In this document: positions 35,480 to 43,864 of the stretch, piece by piece
How the letters are laid out: the number at the start of each line of letters is the position of its first letter
Numbering within the stretch: position 1 is the first letter of the stretch
Origin: Rothia gullae
GTDB taxonomy: Bacteria > Actinomycetota > Actinomycetes > Actinomycetales > Micrococcaceae
DNA length: 64,000 nucleotides
Assembly: GCF_024294905.1 (NCBI RefSeq)
Contig: NZ_JANCOC010000007.1
Span: 1 to 64,000 of the forward strand
Direction of reading: 5' to 3'
Made by a program: the position numbers and the translations under genes
The notes under the pieces: generated by a model
Databases searched by the model: none
Seen by the model: the letters and a program-made list of their open reading frames with translations, nothing else
What the model was told of the DNA's origin: nothing

Positions 35480-36073
35480 TTAGTGGGTTCGGATGAGCGA
35501 GCTCAACCCGTCGGGCAGGTTCACGTGCATGAGTGAATCGAGCGTTGACTGGGCTTTTTGCACGCCTGAGCGGGCGATGATTTCGCCGGGGTTGAGTTTT
35601 TCGAGGGCGTCGGCGGCACCGTCGGCGAGTTTGCCGAGTAGGTTATCTACGGCGGAGGCGGAGGCTTTGATTGCCTGCGCTTTGGCGGTGAGGTCGTTAG
35701 CGAGTTCTTCACCGGCGGCGGCGATCATGGCGGCGGTGCCTTCGGCTTGTTCGGCTTGGTTGCGGACTTTTTCGCGGTGTTCTTCGAGCTGTCGCCGGTA
35801 GGCGCGTCCGGCTTCGGATGCCCAGCGGTCGCCGTTGAGCTCGTTGGCGCGTTGGTGTGCGGTGTGGATTTCTTGGGCTTCGGTGCGCATCCTGTGGGCG
35901 AGTTCTGCGCCTTTGGCGCGGGCGAGGGCGGCGGCGGCCATGAGCTGCTTGGCGAGGGCGTAGCCGGCGGCGGTGCCGATGCCCATGTGTCCTGCTGCGC
36001 GGAGGATATCGGTTGGTTCGATGCGGGGCAGCTGGGGTGCGGGAGATGGTGCGGTATCGACGATCGTGTTCAC
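35480..36073 (-). CDS. WXG100-like helical protein
   Basis: 197 residues, mainly alpha-helical and Ala-rich. The segment DRWASEAGRAYRRQLEEHRE has the W-x-x/E-A-x-x-Y-R spacing seen around the WXG turn of ESAT-6-like proteins, flanked by two long helices. A hydrophobic helix near residues 30-50 (GIGTAAGYALAKQLMAAAAL) could be membrane-proximal. Start is GTG (36073-36071) preceded by AAAGGAC. It is first in a two-gene unit with the hydrolase-like gene 19 nt downstream and may act as its secretion partner. Assignment to a family rests on pattern only. Confidence 0.6.
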   Translation of the reverse strand: MNTIVDTAPSPAPQLPRIEPTDILRAAGHMGIGTAAGYALAKQLMAAAALARAKGAELAHRMRTEAQEIHTAHQRANELNGDRWASEAGRAYRRQLEEHREKVRNQAEQAEGTAAMIAAAGEELANDLTAKAQAIKASASAVDNLLGKLADGAADALEKLNPGEIIARSGVQKAQSTLDSLMHVNLPDGLSSLIRTH

Positions 36074-36364
36074 GGGGCGTCCTTTCGGTGGTTGGACTGG
36101 TTGTTTGTGCGCCTGTTTCTGTCCTGTGTTTGGGTTTGTTTTAGGCTAAATCTGCCGCGGTAACCGTGCAGGCTGAGTACGCCAACCTGTGGATAACTCA
36201 GGCTTGTTTCGAAAAATTCGCACGTTTTGACCTCCCAAGATTTGAAAAACACCCCTTCCGCAGCACCTCGTTTTGTCATATTTCTGTAACTAACCGAACC
36301 ACCCGTCACGTCCATATACTCTTCCCGCCTCTTTTTTTCGGCGAATTCATGCAAAAATAGAGTT

Positions 36365-37798
36365 ATGTCTCACACCAATAACACCTTCTTGCCTTCTGGC
36401 CGTATTGACCTGGGCACCGGCGAACTTGCGCTGGGCCCCCTGGACGGACGCTACGCATCCGCCACCGCACCCCTGACCAACTACCTTTCTGAGGCGGCGC
36501 TGAACCGCGACCGCATTCACGTTGAGGTTGAGTGGTTCATATACCTGTGCGAGCATTCGATTCTTCCGGGCCTGTCCCCGCTCACCGGTGAGCAGAAGAA
36601 CGGTCTGCGCGCGATTGTCACCGATTTTGATGCTGATTCTGTGGCGGAGCTGGCTGAGATTGAGGCTGTCACCGTTCACGATGTGAAGGCGGTCGAGTAC
36701 TACATTGGTCGCCGCCTGGAGGACCTGGGCCTGGGTCACCTGGTGCCGCTGGTTCACTTCGGTTGCACTTCTGAGGACATTAACAACCTCTCCTACGCGC
36801 TGGGTATCAAGGACGCCGTTGAGAACGTGTGGATCCCTGCCGCGGAGGAGCTGATTGAGGTTCTGCTGAAGCTGGCTGAGGAAGGCCGCGACGTGCCGAT
36901 GCTGTGCCGCACTCACGGTCAGCCTGCAACTCCCTCTACCCTGGGTAAGGAGTTGGGTGTTCTCGCCTACCGCCTGAAGCGTCAGGTGAAGCACGCTGCT
37001 GCTACCGAGTTCCTGGGCAAGATTAATGGTGCAACCGGCACTTACGCCGCGCACTATGCGTCGGTGCCGAGCGCTGATTGGCAGGCTGTTTCTCGTGGTT
37101 TTGTGGAGCACCTGGGCCTGACTTGGAACCCGCTGACCACTCAGATTGAGTCGCACGACTGGCAGGCTGAGCTGTACTCGGATATCGCTCATTTCAACCG
37201 CGTGCTGCACAACCTCTGCACCGATGTATGGAGCTATATTTCGATTGGTTTCTTCCGTCAGATTCCGGTGGCTGGTGCGACCGGTTCATCGACTATGCCG
37301 CACAAGGTGAACCCGATTCGCTTTGAGAATGCGGAAGCAAACCTGGAGCTGTCCAACGCTCTGCTAGATTCGCTGGGTTCGACCCTGGTGACTTCTCGTT
37401 GGCAGCGTGACCTGACTGACTCGTCGGCGCAGCGCAATATTGGTGTGGCGTTTGGTCACTCGGTGCTGGCTATCTCCAATGTGGTGAAGGGTCTTGAGCG
37501 TCTAGATATTGCGACCGAGGTTATTTCCGCTGATCTGGATGCAAACTGGGAGGTTCTGGCTGAGGCAATCCAGATGGTGATGCGCGCTGAGGCTATCGCG
37601 GGTGTTCCCGGTATGGAGAACCCGTATGAGCGTTTGAAGGATTTGACTCGCGGTCACCGCGTGGATGCTGCTCGTCTGAAGGAGTTTGTGGCTACTCTGG
37701 GCCTTTCCCCCGAGGCTGAGGCGCGTCTGTCGGCTCTGACTCCGCACACCTACAACGGTATTGCAGCTCAGCTGTTGGATCACGCGAAGAACGCTTAG
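36365..37798 (+). CDS. purB: Adenylosuccinate lyase
   Basis: Catalyses two steps of purine synthesis (SAICAR to AICAR; adenylosuccinate to AMP). 477 residues, closer to the E. coli length than to short Bacillus forms. Fumarase/aspartase superfamily signature TGSSTMPHKVNPIRFENAE, with the catalytic Ser in the SST loop and general motifs VHFGCTSEDINN and MLCRTHGQPATPSTLGKELG. Preceded by an AT-rich 291-base gap (36074-36364) that must carry divergent promoters; followed by a terminator. Confidence 0.97.
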   Translation: MSHTNNTFLPSGRIDLGTGELALGPLDGRYASATAPLTNYLSEAALNRDRIHVEVEWFIYLCEHSILPGLSPLTGEQKNGLRAIVTDFDADSVAELAEIEAVTVHDVKAVEYYIGRRLEDLGLGHLVPLVHFGCTSEDINNLSYALGIKDAVENVWIPAAEELIEVLLKLAEEGRDVPMLCRTHGQPATPSTLGKELGVLAYRLKRQVKHAAATEFLGKINGATGTYAAHYASVPSADWQAVSRGFVEHLGLTWNPLTTQIESHDWQAELYSDIAHFNRVLHNLCTDVWSYISIGFFRQIPVAGATGSSTMPHKVNPIRFENAEANLELSNALLDSLGSTLVTSRWQRDLTDSSAQRNIGVAFGHSVLAISNVVKGLERLDIATEVISADLDANWEVLAEAIQMVMRAEAIAGVPGMENPYERLKDLTRGHRVDAARLKEFVATLGLSPEAEARLSALTPHTYNGIAAQLLDHAKNA

Positions 37799-37822
37799 TT
37801 CGTAGCAAAGGATTAAAACCAG

Positions 37823-37857
37823 AAGACCCCGGTTCCCTTAGGGAGCTGGGGTCTTTA
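37823..37857 (+). terminator. Terminator of purB
   Basis: AAGACCCC (37823-37830) and GGGGTCTT (37848-37855), inner TTCCC/GGGA, followed by T and A. It can also serve the convergent gene ending at 37900. Confidence 0.78.
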
Positions 37858-37899
37858 GTATGTTGGGTCTTTGCTATGTTCTGTTAGCTGGCGAGGATT

Positions 37900-38781
37900 T
37901 TAGCGGCCGATCATGCGGTGGTGACCGGTTTCGGTGTCGTTGCCCTTGCCGCGGGTGAAGACCTTGCCTGCCGCCTTACCTGCGTCCTTGACGCCCTTAA
38001 GCAGGGAACCAGCCAAGCCGAAAGGGCCTTCCGAACCTTCGCCGCCCTGTACGCGCGGTGCACGCGGGGTAATCATGAGCTCTGCGGGGAAGTAGGCGGG
38101 TGCGTCCCCGAAGGCTCGGCGGGTGTTGCGCACAACGTCCTTTCCGAGGGTCAGGTTTACGCCGCCGCCAACGACTGCGCCTACGCCGAAGGGTAGGGCA
38201 CGGCCGAGCAGTGCGCCGGTCTGGCGGGTGAGGAATCGGCGGATGAACAGGTTGCGGATGGTGCGTTCAACGCTGAACATCTTGCCGCTGGAGGAGTTGC
38301 CGAGCAGCATGCCCCACTTGTTGGAGACGCCGCCTGCCTTGCCGGTCTGCAGTAGCACGGTGTTCATGAGCTGGGAGCCTTCTTCGCCGAGCATGATTGC
38401 CATGACCATGGAGCGGGCGGTTTCGGCGGTGTGTACGTGCACGCCGTGCAGTTCTGCGACTGCCTGGGCGTAGAGTGCGGTGCGTTCGAGGTAGCCGCCG
38501 ACTGCGAGGGCGGACAGGCTCATGGAGGTGACGGTGCCGACGCCGGGCACGAATGCGGATGCGCCGGTGACACCGCCGATGGCGGTGATGTCGCGCAGGT
38601 AGGTGCGGTCAAGGCGCTTGTGGATTTGTTCGGGGGTTTCGTCGGGGTGCGCTTCACGGAGTTTTTTGACGATGGACAGAGCGAGCGGTCGTTGCATGCG
38701 CAGTACATTGTCGAGGGTGGTGGTTAGCGCGGGACGGGGGTTGCCGTCTTCATCGAATAGAGACTTCTTCGGGTCAAGCAT
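37900..38781 (-). CDS. Conserved actinobacterial hypothetical protein with Gly-rich membrane-associating segments
   Basis: 293 residues. No family I can name. The N-terminal 60 residues are hydrophilic (LSIVKKLREAHPDETPEQIH), then a Gly/Ala/Val-rich region (ITAIGGVTGASAFVPGVGTV) followed by helices, and a second Gly-rich hydrophobic segment LGRALPFGVGAVVGGGVNLT near residue 200; the C-terminus is basic. The pattern recalls EcsC-like or glycine-zipper proteins that attach to membranes. Single gene, convergent with purB. Confidence 0.6.
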   Translation of the reverse strand: MLDPKKSLFDEDGNPRPALTTTLDNVLRMQRPLALSIVKKLREAHPDETPEQIHKRLDRTYLRDITAIGGVTGASAFVPGVGTVTSMSLSALAVGGYLERTALYAQAVAELHGVHVHTAETARSMVMAIMLGEEGSQLMNTVLLQTGKAGGVSNKWGMLLGNSSSGKMFSVERTIRNLFIRRFLTRQTGALLGRALPFGVGAVVGGGVNLTLGKDVVRNTRRAFGDAPAYFPAELMITPRAPRVQGGEGSEGPFGLAGSLLKGVKDAGKAAGKVFTRGKGNDTETGHHRMIGR

Positions 38782-39052
38782 GCTCTCAGTAAATCATGGC
38801 TTGGTGAATATTTCCTGAATATGGGGGTTTCGTCGGGGTGTGGAGGTGAAATTTCACCGAGGGCGTGTGGTTTTTTGACCGCCTGTTAAGGTGTTTTAGT
38901 CTTTATTTGCGCCGGATTTTAAAGCGCGTAAAATTGTCGTAGATTACACACTATTCATTGTTTGCATAGTGCGTGACCTGTTTCACGATGATTCGGGTTG
39001 CGTCTGATAACAGATAGCGGCTGACACCTCTTCTGGACTAATAAGGATTGCT

Positions 39053-40114
39053 ATGACTTCTTCCACCCATACGCCCAATGCTGCGCGTTCCCCCGTCATG
39101 ACTCAGGGGTTGGGTGTTGCGTACGCGACCGGCGCGATTATTTCGGCGCAGTTCGGTGCGGCTCTTGCTAAGCAGCTGATGGGCGATTTGGGCCCCTGGG
39201 GCGTGGTGACTCTGCGCCTGCTGACCTCCACCATTTTGATGTGGGTGTTTTTCCGCCCGCAGATTCGTTCGTGGACTCGTGCGCAGTGGCTGACTGTTGT
39301 TGTCATGGGTATTGCGCTGACCGGCGCGAATGCGTTCTTCTATGTGGCGATTGAGCAGGTTCCGCTGGCGATTGCGGTGGCTATTGAGTTCATGGGTCCG
39401 CTGGTGCTGGCGACGGTTATGTCGCGCCGCAAACTGGATCTGGTGTGGATTGCGCTGTCCTTTACGGGTATGGCGATTTTGACCGCTGAGTCGCAGGCGA
39501 AGCCGGAGGATTTCGCCCTGGTGGGTGTGTTCTTTGCGGTGCTGACCGCTATTTCTCGTGCCGCCTATATTCTGGCGACTGAGAAGGTGGGCGCACTCAT
39601 CCCGGGTATGGGTGGCATGGTCATGGGTAACGCTGTTTCGACCCTGTTGGTTCTGCCGTTCCCGTTTATTCTGAGTGGCAATAACCTGTTGAAGGTCACC
39701 CAGGATGTGAACCTGCTGGCTATTGGTTGCCTGATGGGTCTGCTGGCTTCTGCTCTGCCGGCTCTGGGTGAGGTTTCTTCGCTGCGTCTGCTGCCCGCGC
39801 ATATTTATAGCGTGGTGCTGTCCTTGGAACCTGCGATTGCGGCGGCTGTGGGTATTGTGATGCTTGGTGAAGCTACCGGCCTGGTTCGTTGGGCTGCTAT
39901 TGCTCTGCTGGTGGCTGCGAGTATCGGCATTTCGATTTCTCACGCTCGTGCGCAGAAGCGAGCGCAGGAGGAGGGCACTATGGAGGATCCCGATCGCTAC
40001 CTGCCCGGCGCGGTGGATGCCCACGCAGTTGATATTGCGCATATGGCGACTAGCTCCATTACGATTCCTTCTGCCGCTCAGATTAAGGCTGACCGTGAGG
40101 CGAAGGGCCTCTAA
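39053..40114 (+). CDS. EamA-family (DMT) transporter, RhtA-like
   Basis: 353 residues with ten hydrophobic segments in two EamA repeats (for example FGAALAKQLMGDLGPWGVVT; AIAVAIEFMGPLVLATVMS) and a hydrophilic C-terminal tail of about 60 residues. RhtA-type members export threonine/homoserine, others metabolites; substrate unknown. It is followed 201 nt later by a paralogue with the same motifs (AVA-EF-GPL; SLEPAIAA), which suggests a tandem duplication. Confidence 0.85.
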   Translation: MTSSTHTPNAARSPVMTQGLGVAYATGAIISAQFGAALAKQLMGDLGPWGVVTLRLLTSTILMWVFFRPQIRSWTRAQWLTVVVMGIALTGANAFFYVAIEQVPLAIAVAIEFMGPLVLATVMSRRKLDLVWIALSFTGMAILTAESQAKPEDFALVGVFFAVLTAISRAAYILATEKVGALIPGMGGMVMGNAVSTLLVLPFPFILSGNNLLKVTQDVNLLAIGCLMGLLASALPALGEVSSLRLLPAHIYSVVLSLEPAIAAAVGIVMLGEATGLVRWAAIALLVAASIGISISHARAQKRAQEEGTMEDPDRYLPGAVDAHAVDIAHMATSSITIPSAAQIKADREAKGL

Positions 40115-40148
40115 CCTGCTGTGATTTTGAGCGTGTCGACGGCTTCTA

Positions 40149-40197
40149 GCACCCCCGGGTAACGAGTAGGATAGTTTCTCGTGTTGCCCGGGGGCGC
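40149..40197 (+). terminator. Hairpin between the two EamA genes
   Basis: GCACCCCCGGGTAAC (40149-40163) faces GTTGCCCGGGGGCGC (40182-40196), 12 of 15 pairs including CCCCCGGG. Followed by CACTCTTTAAC. It probably terminates the first gene, though the T tract is weak. Confidence 0.6.
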
Positions 40198-40315
40198 ACT
40201 CTTTAACTGCCCTTAACTGCACTGGTCAGGTTCTTGCCCCCCCGCCCGAGTCGATTCGTCACCTGTACACCTTGAGAGATGCACCGCCTCCTTGTGAGGA
40301 GCAGAAAGGAGAATC

Positions 40316-41290
40316 ATGCCGCATACTTCATCTCAACGTCCCGCACTGGGCATTATGTTTGTGCTGATATCCTGCTCATCGCTGCAGTTCGGTGCTGCGT
40401 TTGCGGTGACGCTCTTCCCGCTGTTTGGTACTCTAGCTATTAGTGTCAGCCGTCTGGCGATTGCTTCCATTGTGGTGGGTAGTGCCGTGTGGTTGGCGGC
40501 GCGTTGGCGTACCCGCCGCGGCGGCGAAATGCCGCCTGGTGCGTTGTCGTGGTCGAAGGAGCAGTGGCGTGCCGTCATCATTTTCGGTATGACTTTCGGT
40601 CTGATGAACGGCTTCTTCTATTGCGCGATTGACCGCATCCCGATTGGTTTGGCGGTTGCGGTGGAGTTCTTGGGCCCACTGGCGTTGGCGTCCATGCTCA
40701 CTCGCAGGCTCCGCGACGCGGTGTGGGTGCTCTGCGCCCTGGCGGGCATGCTGGTGCTCGGCTATGAGGCGGCGGTTGGTAAGGATACCGATTACCTGGG
40801 TCTGACGTTCGCGTTGATTGCTGGCGTGTTCTGGGCGTTGTATATTCGCTCTAGCGCGAAGGTGGGTGCCCTGGTTCCGGGTGCGAGCGGCCTGGCGGTG
40901 GCGATGCTTGTTGGTGCTGCGTTTATTGCCCCGGTGGCGGCGGTTGTTCCGGCGCCTCAGCCGATTTGGAATGCGGCGCAGGATCCGATACTGCTCCTCA
41001 TGATTTTTGGTACCGCCATATTCGCTTCGGTGATTCCCTATAGCGCGGAGCTGATGGCTCTGCGTAACCTGCCGGAGCGTGTATTTAGTGTGCTGATGAG
41101 CTTGGAGCCCGCTATTGCGGCGATTGCCGGTTGGGCGCTGCTCAATCAGGAGACCGGTCCGATTCGTTGGGTGGCGATTTTCCTGCTGATGACCGCGAGT
41201 GTGGGTATTACGCTGACCACCACGAAAGGTGGTTCTCCCCAGCCGAAGGATGCTGGCAAAGACCCCGTCCCCATGCCGCTACCCGAGTAA
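40316..41290 (+). CDS. EamA-family (DMT) transporter, second copy
   Basis: 324 residues with ten hydrophobic segments; shares with the gene at 39053 the segments YCAIDRIPIGLAVAVEFLGP and VLMSLEPAIAAIAGWALL. AGGAGAATC precedes the ATG. The ending Pro-Glu-stop is part of an 18-bp tandem repeat. Probably a metabolite exporter. Confidence 0.85.
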   Translation: MPHTSSQRPALGIMFVLISCSSLQFGAAFAVTLFPLFGTLAISVSRLAIASIVVGSAVWLAARWRTRRGGEMPPGALSWSKEQWRAVIIFGMTFGLMNGFFYCAIDRIPIGLAVAVEFLGPLALASMLTRRLRDAVWVLCALAGMLVLGYEAAVGKDTDYLGLTFALIAGVFWALYIRSSAKVGALVPGASGLAVAMLVGAAFIAPVAAVVPAPQPIWNAAQDPILLLMIFGTAIFASVIPYSAELMALRNLPERVFSVLMSLEPAIAAIAGWALLNQETGPIRWVAIFLLMTASVGITLTTTKGGSPQPKDAGKDPVPMPLPE

Positions 41291-41335
41291 AGCCAAAGTC
41301 CCGAGTAAAGCCAAAGTCCCGAGTAAAAATCCAAA
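41282..41335. repeat. Three tandem 18-bp repeats spanning a stop codon
   Basis: CCCGAGTAAAGCCAAAGT at 41282 and 41300 are identical; a third, diverged copy starts at 41318. Each unit carries GAGTAA, the end of the EamA gene in copy 1. A second short series follows: TATAGAAAACC recurs about every 14 bp (41361-41397). Confidence 0.88.
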
Positions 41336-41391
41336 TTCTGCCGGCGTACGGCGCGCGACATATAGAAAACCCTTATAGAAAACCCATAGAG

Positions 41392-41438
41392 AAAACCGTT
41401 GAGGCGGGTACCGGCTAGGTACCCGCCTCAACGGTTTT
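41392..41438. terminator. Perfect 21-bp bidirectional terminator
   Basis: AAAACCGTTGAGGCGGGTAC + C (41392-41412) is fully complementary to 41418-41438, loop GGCTA. It lies between the convergent EamA and spermidine-synthase-like genes. Confidence 0.93.
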
Positions 41439-41449
41439 GTACGTCAGGT

Positions 41450-42238
41450 TTAGCTCTCAGTCAGCTCTTCTAGCAGATTGAGCAGCTCATCGGTGGTGAG
41501 CACCTCCGCCGGATGCGGGCCCAGGGCGTACAGCCAGTCCTGGGTGTCCTCATCCAGCTCACGGGCGGTACCAACCAGCACGAGGTTGCCTTCATTCTGC
41601 CCGCTAATCATGGAACTTTCGCACAGGCACCACACGTGGTCGAAGACTTCCAGCATGGCGGCTGCCTGCAACTGGAAGAAGGGCAGACCCGCGTCGTCAC
41701 CCACGTTGATGGCGACCATGCCGCGATCGTTCAGGGCGTCCTTGAGTTCGCGGTAGAAGTCTCGGTTCGCCAGGTGGGCGGGTGCATCCATGCCGGTGAA
41801 GATGTCGAGAATGATCGCGTCGAAGCCGGGCACGCCTAGCAGTTCAGGCAGGTTCGCCAGCTGTTCGCGGGCGTCACCGACCACCAACTGGCAGTTGGTT
41901 CCGGCAGGTAGCGGCAGGCGGTCTGTTACAAAGCCTATGAGCTCAGGCTCAATATCTACGGCAACCTGGCGGGAGCCGGGGCGGGTCGCCTGAATGTAGC
42001 GCACGAGGGTGAGTGCACCGGCGCCCAGGTGTGCGGCGGTGATGGGTTCGCCGGCGGGCGCGAGCGCATCCACCGTGTTTGCGATGCGGCGCAGGTACTC
42101 GTAGAACACGTAGTCGGGGTTCTGCACATCCACATGGGACTGCTCGGCGCCACCAATTTCGAGGACGTGGCCGTGGTCGCTGAACCCATCGGGATGAATT
42201 TCGGCGCGCTGACCGCTGGAAAGCTGAATGGGCGCCAC
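41450..42238 (-). CDS. Spermidine-synthase-like SAM-binding protein
   Basis: 262 residues of the spermidine synthase fold. SAM-binding-type region AHLGAGALTLVRYI, acidic loop VAVDIEPELIGFV, VVGDAREQL and DAIILDIFTGMDAP. The polyamine-synthase catalytic Asp motif GGGDG near the N-terminal part is not visible, so it may be a methyltransferase-like homologue rather than a true aminopropyltransferase, as in many actinobacteria. GTG start overlapping the upstream DsbA stop by one base (TAGTG), so the two are coupled. Confidence 0.75.
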   Translation of the reverse strand: MAPIQLSSGQRAEIHPDGFSDHGHVLEIGGAEQSHVDVQNPDYVFYEYLRRIANTVDALAPAGEPITAAHLGAGALTLVRYIQATRPGSRQVAVDIEPELIGFVTDRLPLPAGTNCQLVVGDAREQLANLPELLGVPGFDAIILDIFTGMDAPAHLANRDFYRELKDALNDRGMVAINVGDDAGLPFFQLQAAAMLEVFDHVWCLCESSMISGQNEGNLVLVGTARELDEDTQDWLYALGPHPAEVLTTDELLNLLEELTES

Positions 42239-42984
42239 TACTTCACGCCAGCTTCACGCTTGAAGGTGCTGACCAGGTCGTCCACCGAGGAGGACGAATC
42301 CAGGCCGTCAATGACCTTGTTGTTCACGACGAAGGTGGGGGTGCCCTTCACACCGATCTTCACGGCGTGCTCGTAGTCGCGCTGAACGGGCTTGACGGTG
42401 TTGGAGTCGAGTAGAGCCTTGTCGAATTCTTCGACGTTCAGGCCCAGTTCCTTGGCATAGTCGTTGAAGATGGTGCGTAGCTTAGAGCGCTCTTGGATGT
42501 TCTTCCAGTCGTTCTGGGCGGCGAAGAGCTTGTTCGCCATTTCAACGTGCTTACCCTGAGCTGCTGCAGCTTCTACAGCGAGGGCGGCGGGTACGGCGTT
42601 GGCGTGCATGTTCAGCGGCATGTGGCGCACGGTCACGTTCATGATGCCGTCAAGCTTCTTGGCGGCTTCTTCGAACTTGGGTTCTGCCTTGGCGCAGTAG
42701 GGGCACTGGTAGTCGGTGTACAGGGTTGCGGTACCTGCGCCGGGTACTTCGCGGTTGAGGCGGTAGCCGACGTAGCCGTCATCGGCGGTTGCCGAAGCCG
42801 AAGGGTCCGCGGATGCCGAAGCGCTCGCGGTAGCACTTGCGGATGCGCTTGCCGAGGTAGCGACGGTGCTTGCAGATGCCGATGCGGAGGGCTGGGAGGA
42901 GCTGGAACCGCACGCGCTCAGTCCCAGGGCGGCGGCGGGCACTACGCCCAGCAGCAGGGTGCGGCGGTTGAGGGGTGAAGTCAT
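42238..42984 (-). CDS. DsbA-family thiol-disulfide oxidoreductase, lipoprotein
   Basis: 248 residues. N-terminal Tat-like basic start MTSPLNRRTLLLG with lipobox LSAC, a Ser/Ala dipeptide-repeat linker of about 45 residues, then a thioredoxin fold with CPYC active site in YTDYQCPYCAKAEPKFEEAA and the cis-Pro in GVKGTPTFVVNN. DsbA-like proteins oxidise cysteines of exported proteins; this one is predicted to be tethered to the outer face of the membrane. Translation coupled to the SAM-binding protein. Confidence 0.9.
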   Translation of the reverse strand: MTSPLNRRTLLLGVVPAAALGLSACGSSSSQPSASASASTVATSASASASATASASASADPSASATADDGYVGYRLNREVPGAGTATLYTDYQCPYCAKAEPKFEEAAKKLDGIMNVTVRHMPLNMHANAVPAALAVEAAAAQGKHVEMANKLFAAQNDWKNIQERSKLRTIFNDYAKELGLNVEEFDKALLDSNTVKPVQRDYEHAVKIGVKGTPTFVVNNKVIDGLDSSSSVDDLVSTFKREAGVK

Positions 42985-43291
42985 GGTGGTTCCTCTCTCT
43001 ACGGGTGGTGGGCTGATCTGTGGTTGATACGTCTGTGGTTGATGTGCGCTGTGAGGTGCTGCCAGCCACCGTGGGTACAGGGTTTATTGTATGCCTCTGC
43101 CCTGAACTTTCCCTATCTTCGGGCGGGTGTGCGGGGTGAATGCAGCGCACCCCATAGGCGCTCTGTCGCCTACTCCCAGTTGCGGGGCCGGTATTGAAAG
43201 TAATTAGCCTCTCCCCCGCCTTTTTGGTACTATTGCGGGGTATGCACTGTTCGTTGGTTGCTCTAGGGTAGCTGCGAATGATTGCGTATAT

Positions 43292-43366
43292 GCCTCTATA
43301 GCTCAGGGGTAGAGCATTTCCCTCGTAAAGAAAAGGTCGTGGGTTCGAATCCCACTGGGGGCTCCA
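43292..43366 (+). tRNA. tRNA-Thr(CGT)
   Basis: Cloverleaf with acceptor GCCTCTA/TGGGGGC, D arm GCTC/GAGC, anticodon loop CTCGTAA (anticodon CGT, reads ACG) and T arm GTGGG/CCCAC with GTTCGAAT. The CCA end (43364-43366) is encoded. One mismatch (C-A) closes the anticodon stem. Confidence 0.95.
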
Positions 43367-43369
43367 CAT

Positions 43370-43413
43370 CCGCCGTAACGCGTGCCGGTTTCCGGTGTGT
43401 TGCGGCGGTTTTT
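43370..43413 (+). terminator. Terminator of tRNA-Thr
   Basis: CCGCCGTAAC (43370-43379) and GTTGCGGCGG (43399-43408), inner GCCGG/CCGG, followed by TTTTT. Confidence 0.75.
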
Positions 43414-43471
43414 AGCATCTGAGAGTTGTCGTTTTCTCGAAGATGTCACCGTCGAACTTTAGGAGATTCTC

Positions 43472-43738
43472 ATGTCTTCTCGATCCGCATCCGCTAAGCG
43501 CCAGAGGGGCCGTGCGCAGGCAGGCCGCGCCTCCGCGGGTTCTTCACGCCCGATGAGCCCCACGATGCGTTTTGCGCTGGTATACGTGCTGGCGCTGGTT
43601 GTTTCTTTGGTGGTGTGGTTCTTCTACCGTTCCGTGTATGAGGATGACACCTCGTTCCTGGTGCCGATTGTGATTTCTTTAGCGACTTCGTACGTGTGCG
43701 CTCATGCGCTGACGGGCGGAAAGTCGCCCCGCAACTAG
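43472..43738 (+). CDS. Small two-pass membrane protein
   Basis: 88 residues: basic Ser/Arg-rich N-terminus (about 30 residues), two hydrophobic segments (FALVYVLALVVSLVVWFFY; FLVPIVISLATSYVCAHAL) and a basic C-terminus. AGGAGATTCTC precedes the ATG. No family recognised; the shape is common for uncharacterised actinobacterial small membrane proteins. It is the only gene between tRNA-Thr and a terminator. Confidence 0.75.
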   Translation: MSSRSASAKRQRGRAQAGRASAGSSRPMSPTMRFALVYVLALVVSLVVWFFYRSVYEDDTSFLVPIVISLATSYVCAHALTGGKSPRN

Positions 43739-43790
43739 GCCGCCGACCGTCAGCCTGCCAGGCTATAGCATCATGAGGTTTCAGGCAGAC

Positions 43791-43840
43791 AAAAGCCGCG
43801 CATCCGATTCCCTGTTCAGAGGTTGGATGCGCTGCTTTTT
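43791..43840. terminator. Bidirectional terminator before the CitE-like gene end
   Basis: AAAAGC + GCGCATCC (43791-43804) with GGATGCGC + GCTTTT (43825-43839), one mismatch. T run on the plus strand; it also suits the minus-strand gene ending at 43865. Confidence 0.75.
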
Positions 43841-43864
43841 GCGCGTGTACTTTACGTCAGCACC

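Noticed and set aside
36070..36354. 94-codon minus-strand frame upstream of purB
   Set aside because: It lies in the divergent promoter gap, lacks RBS and has random composition.
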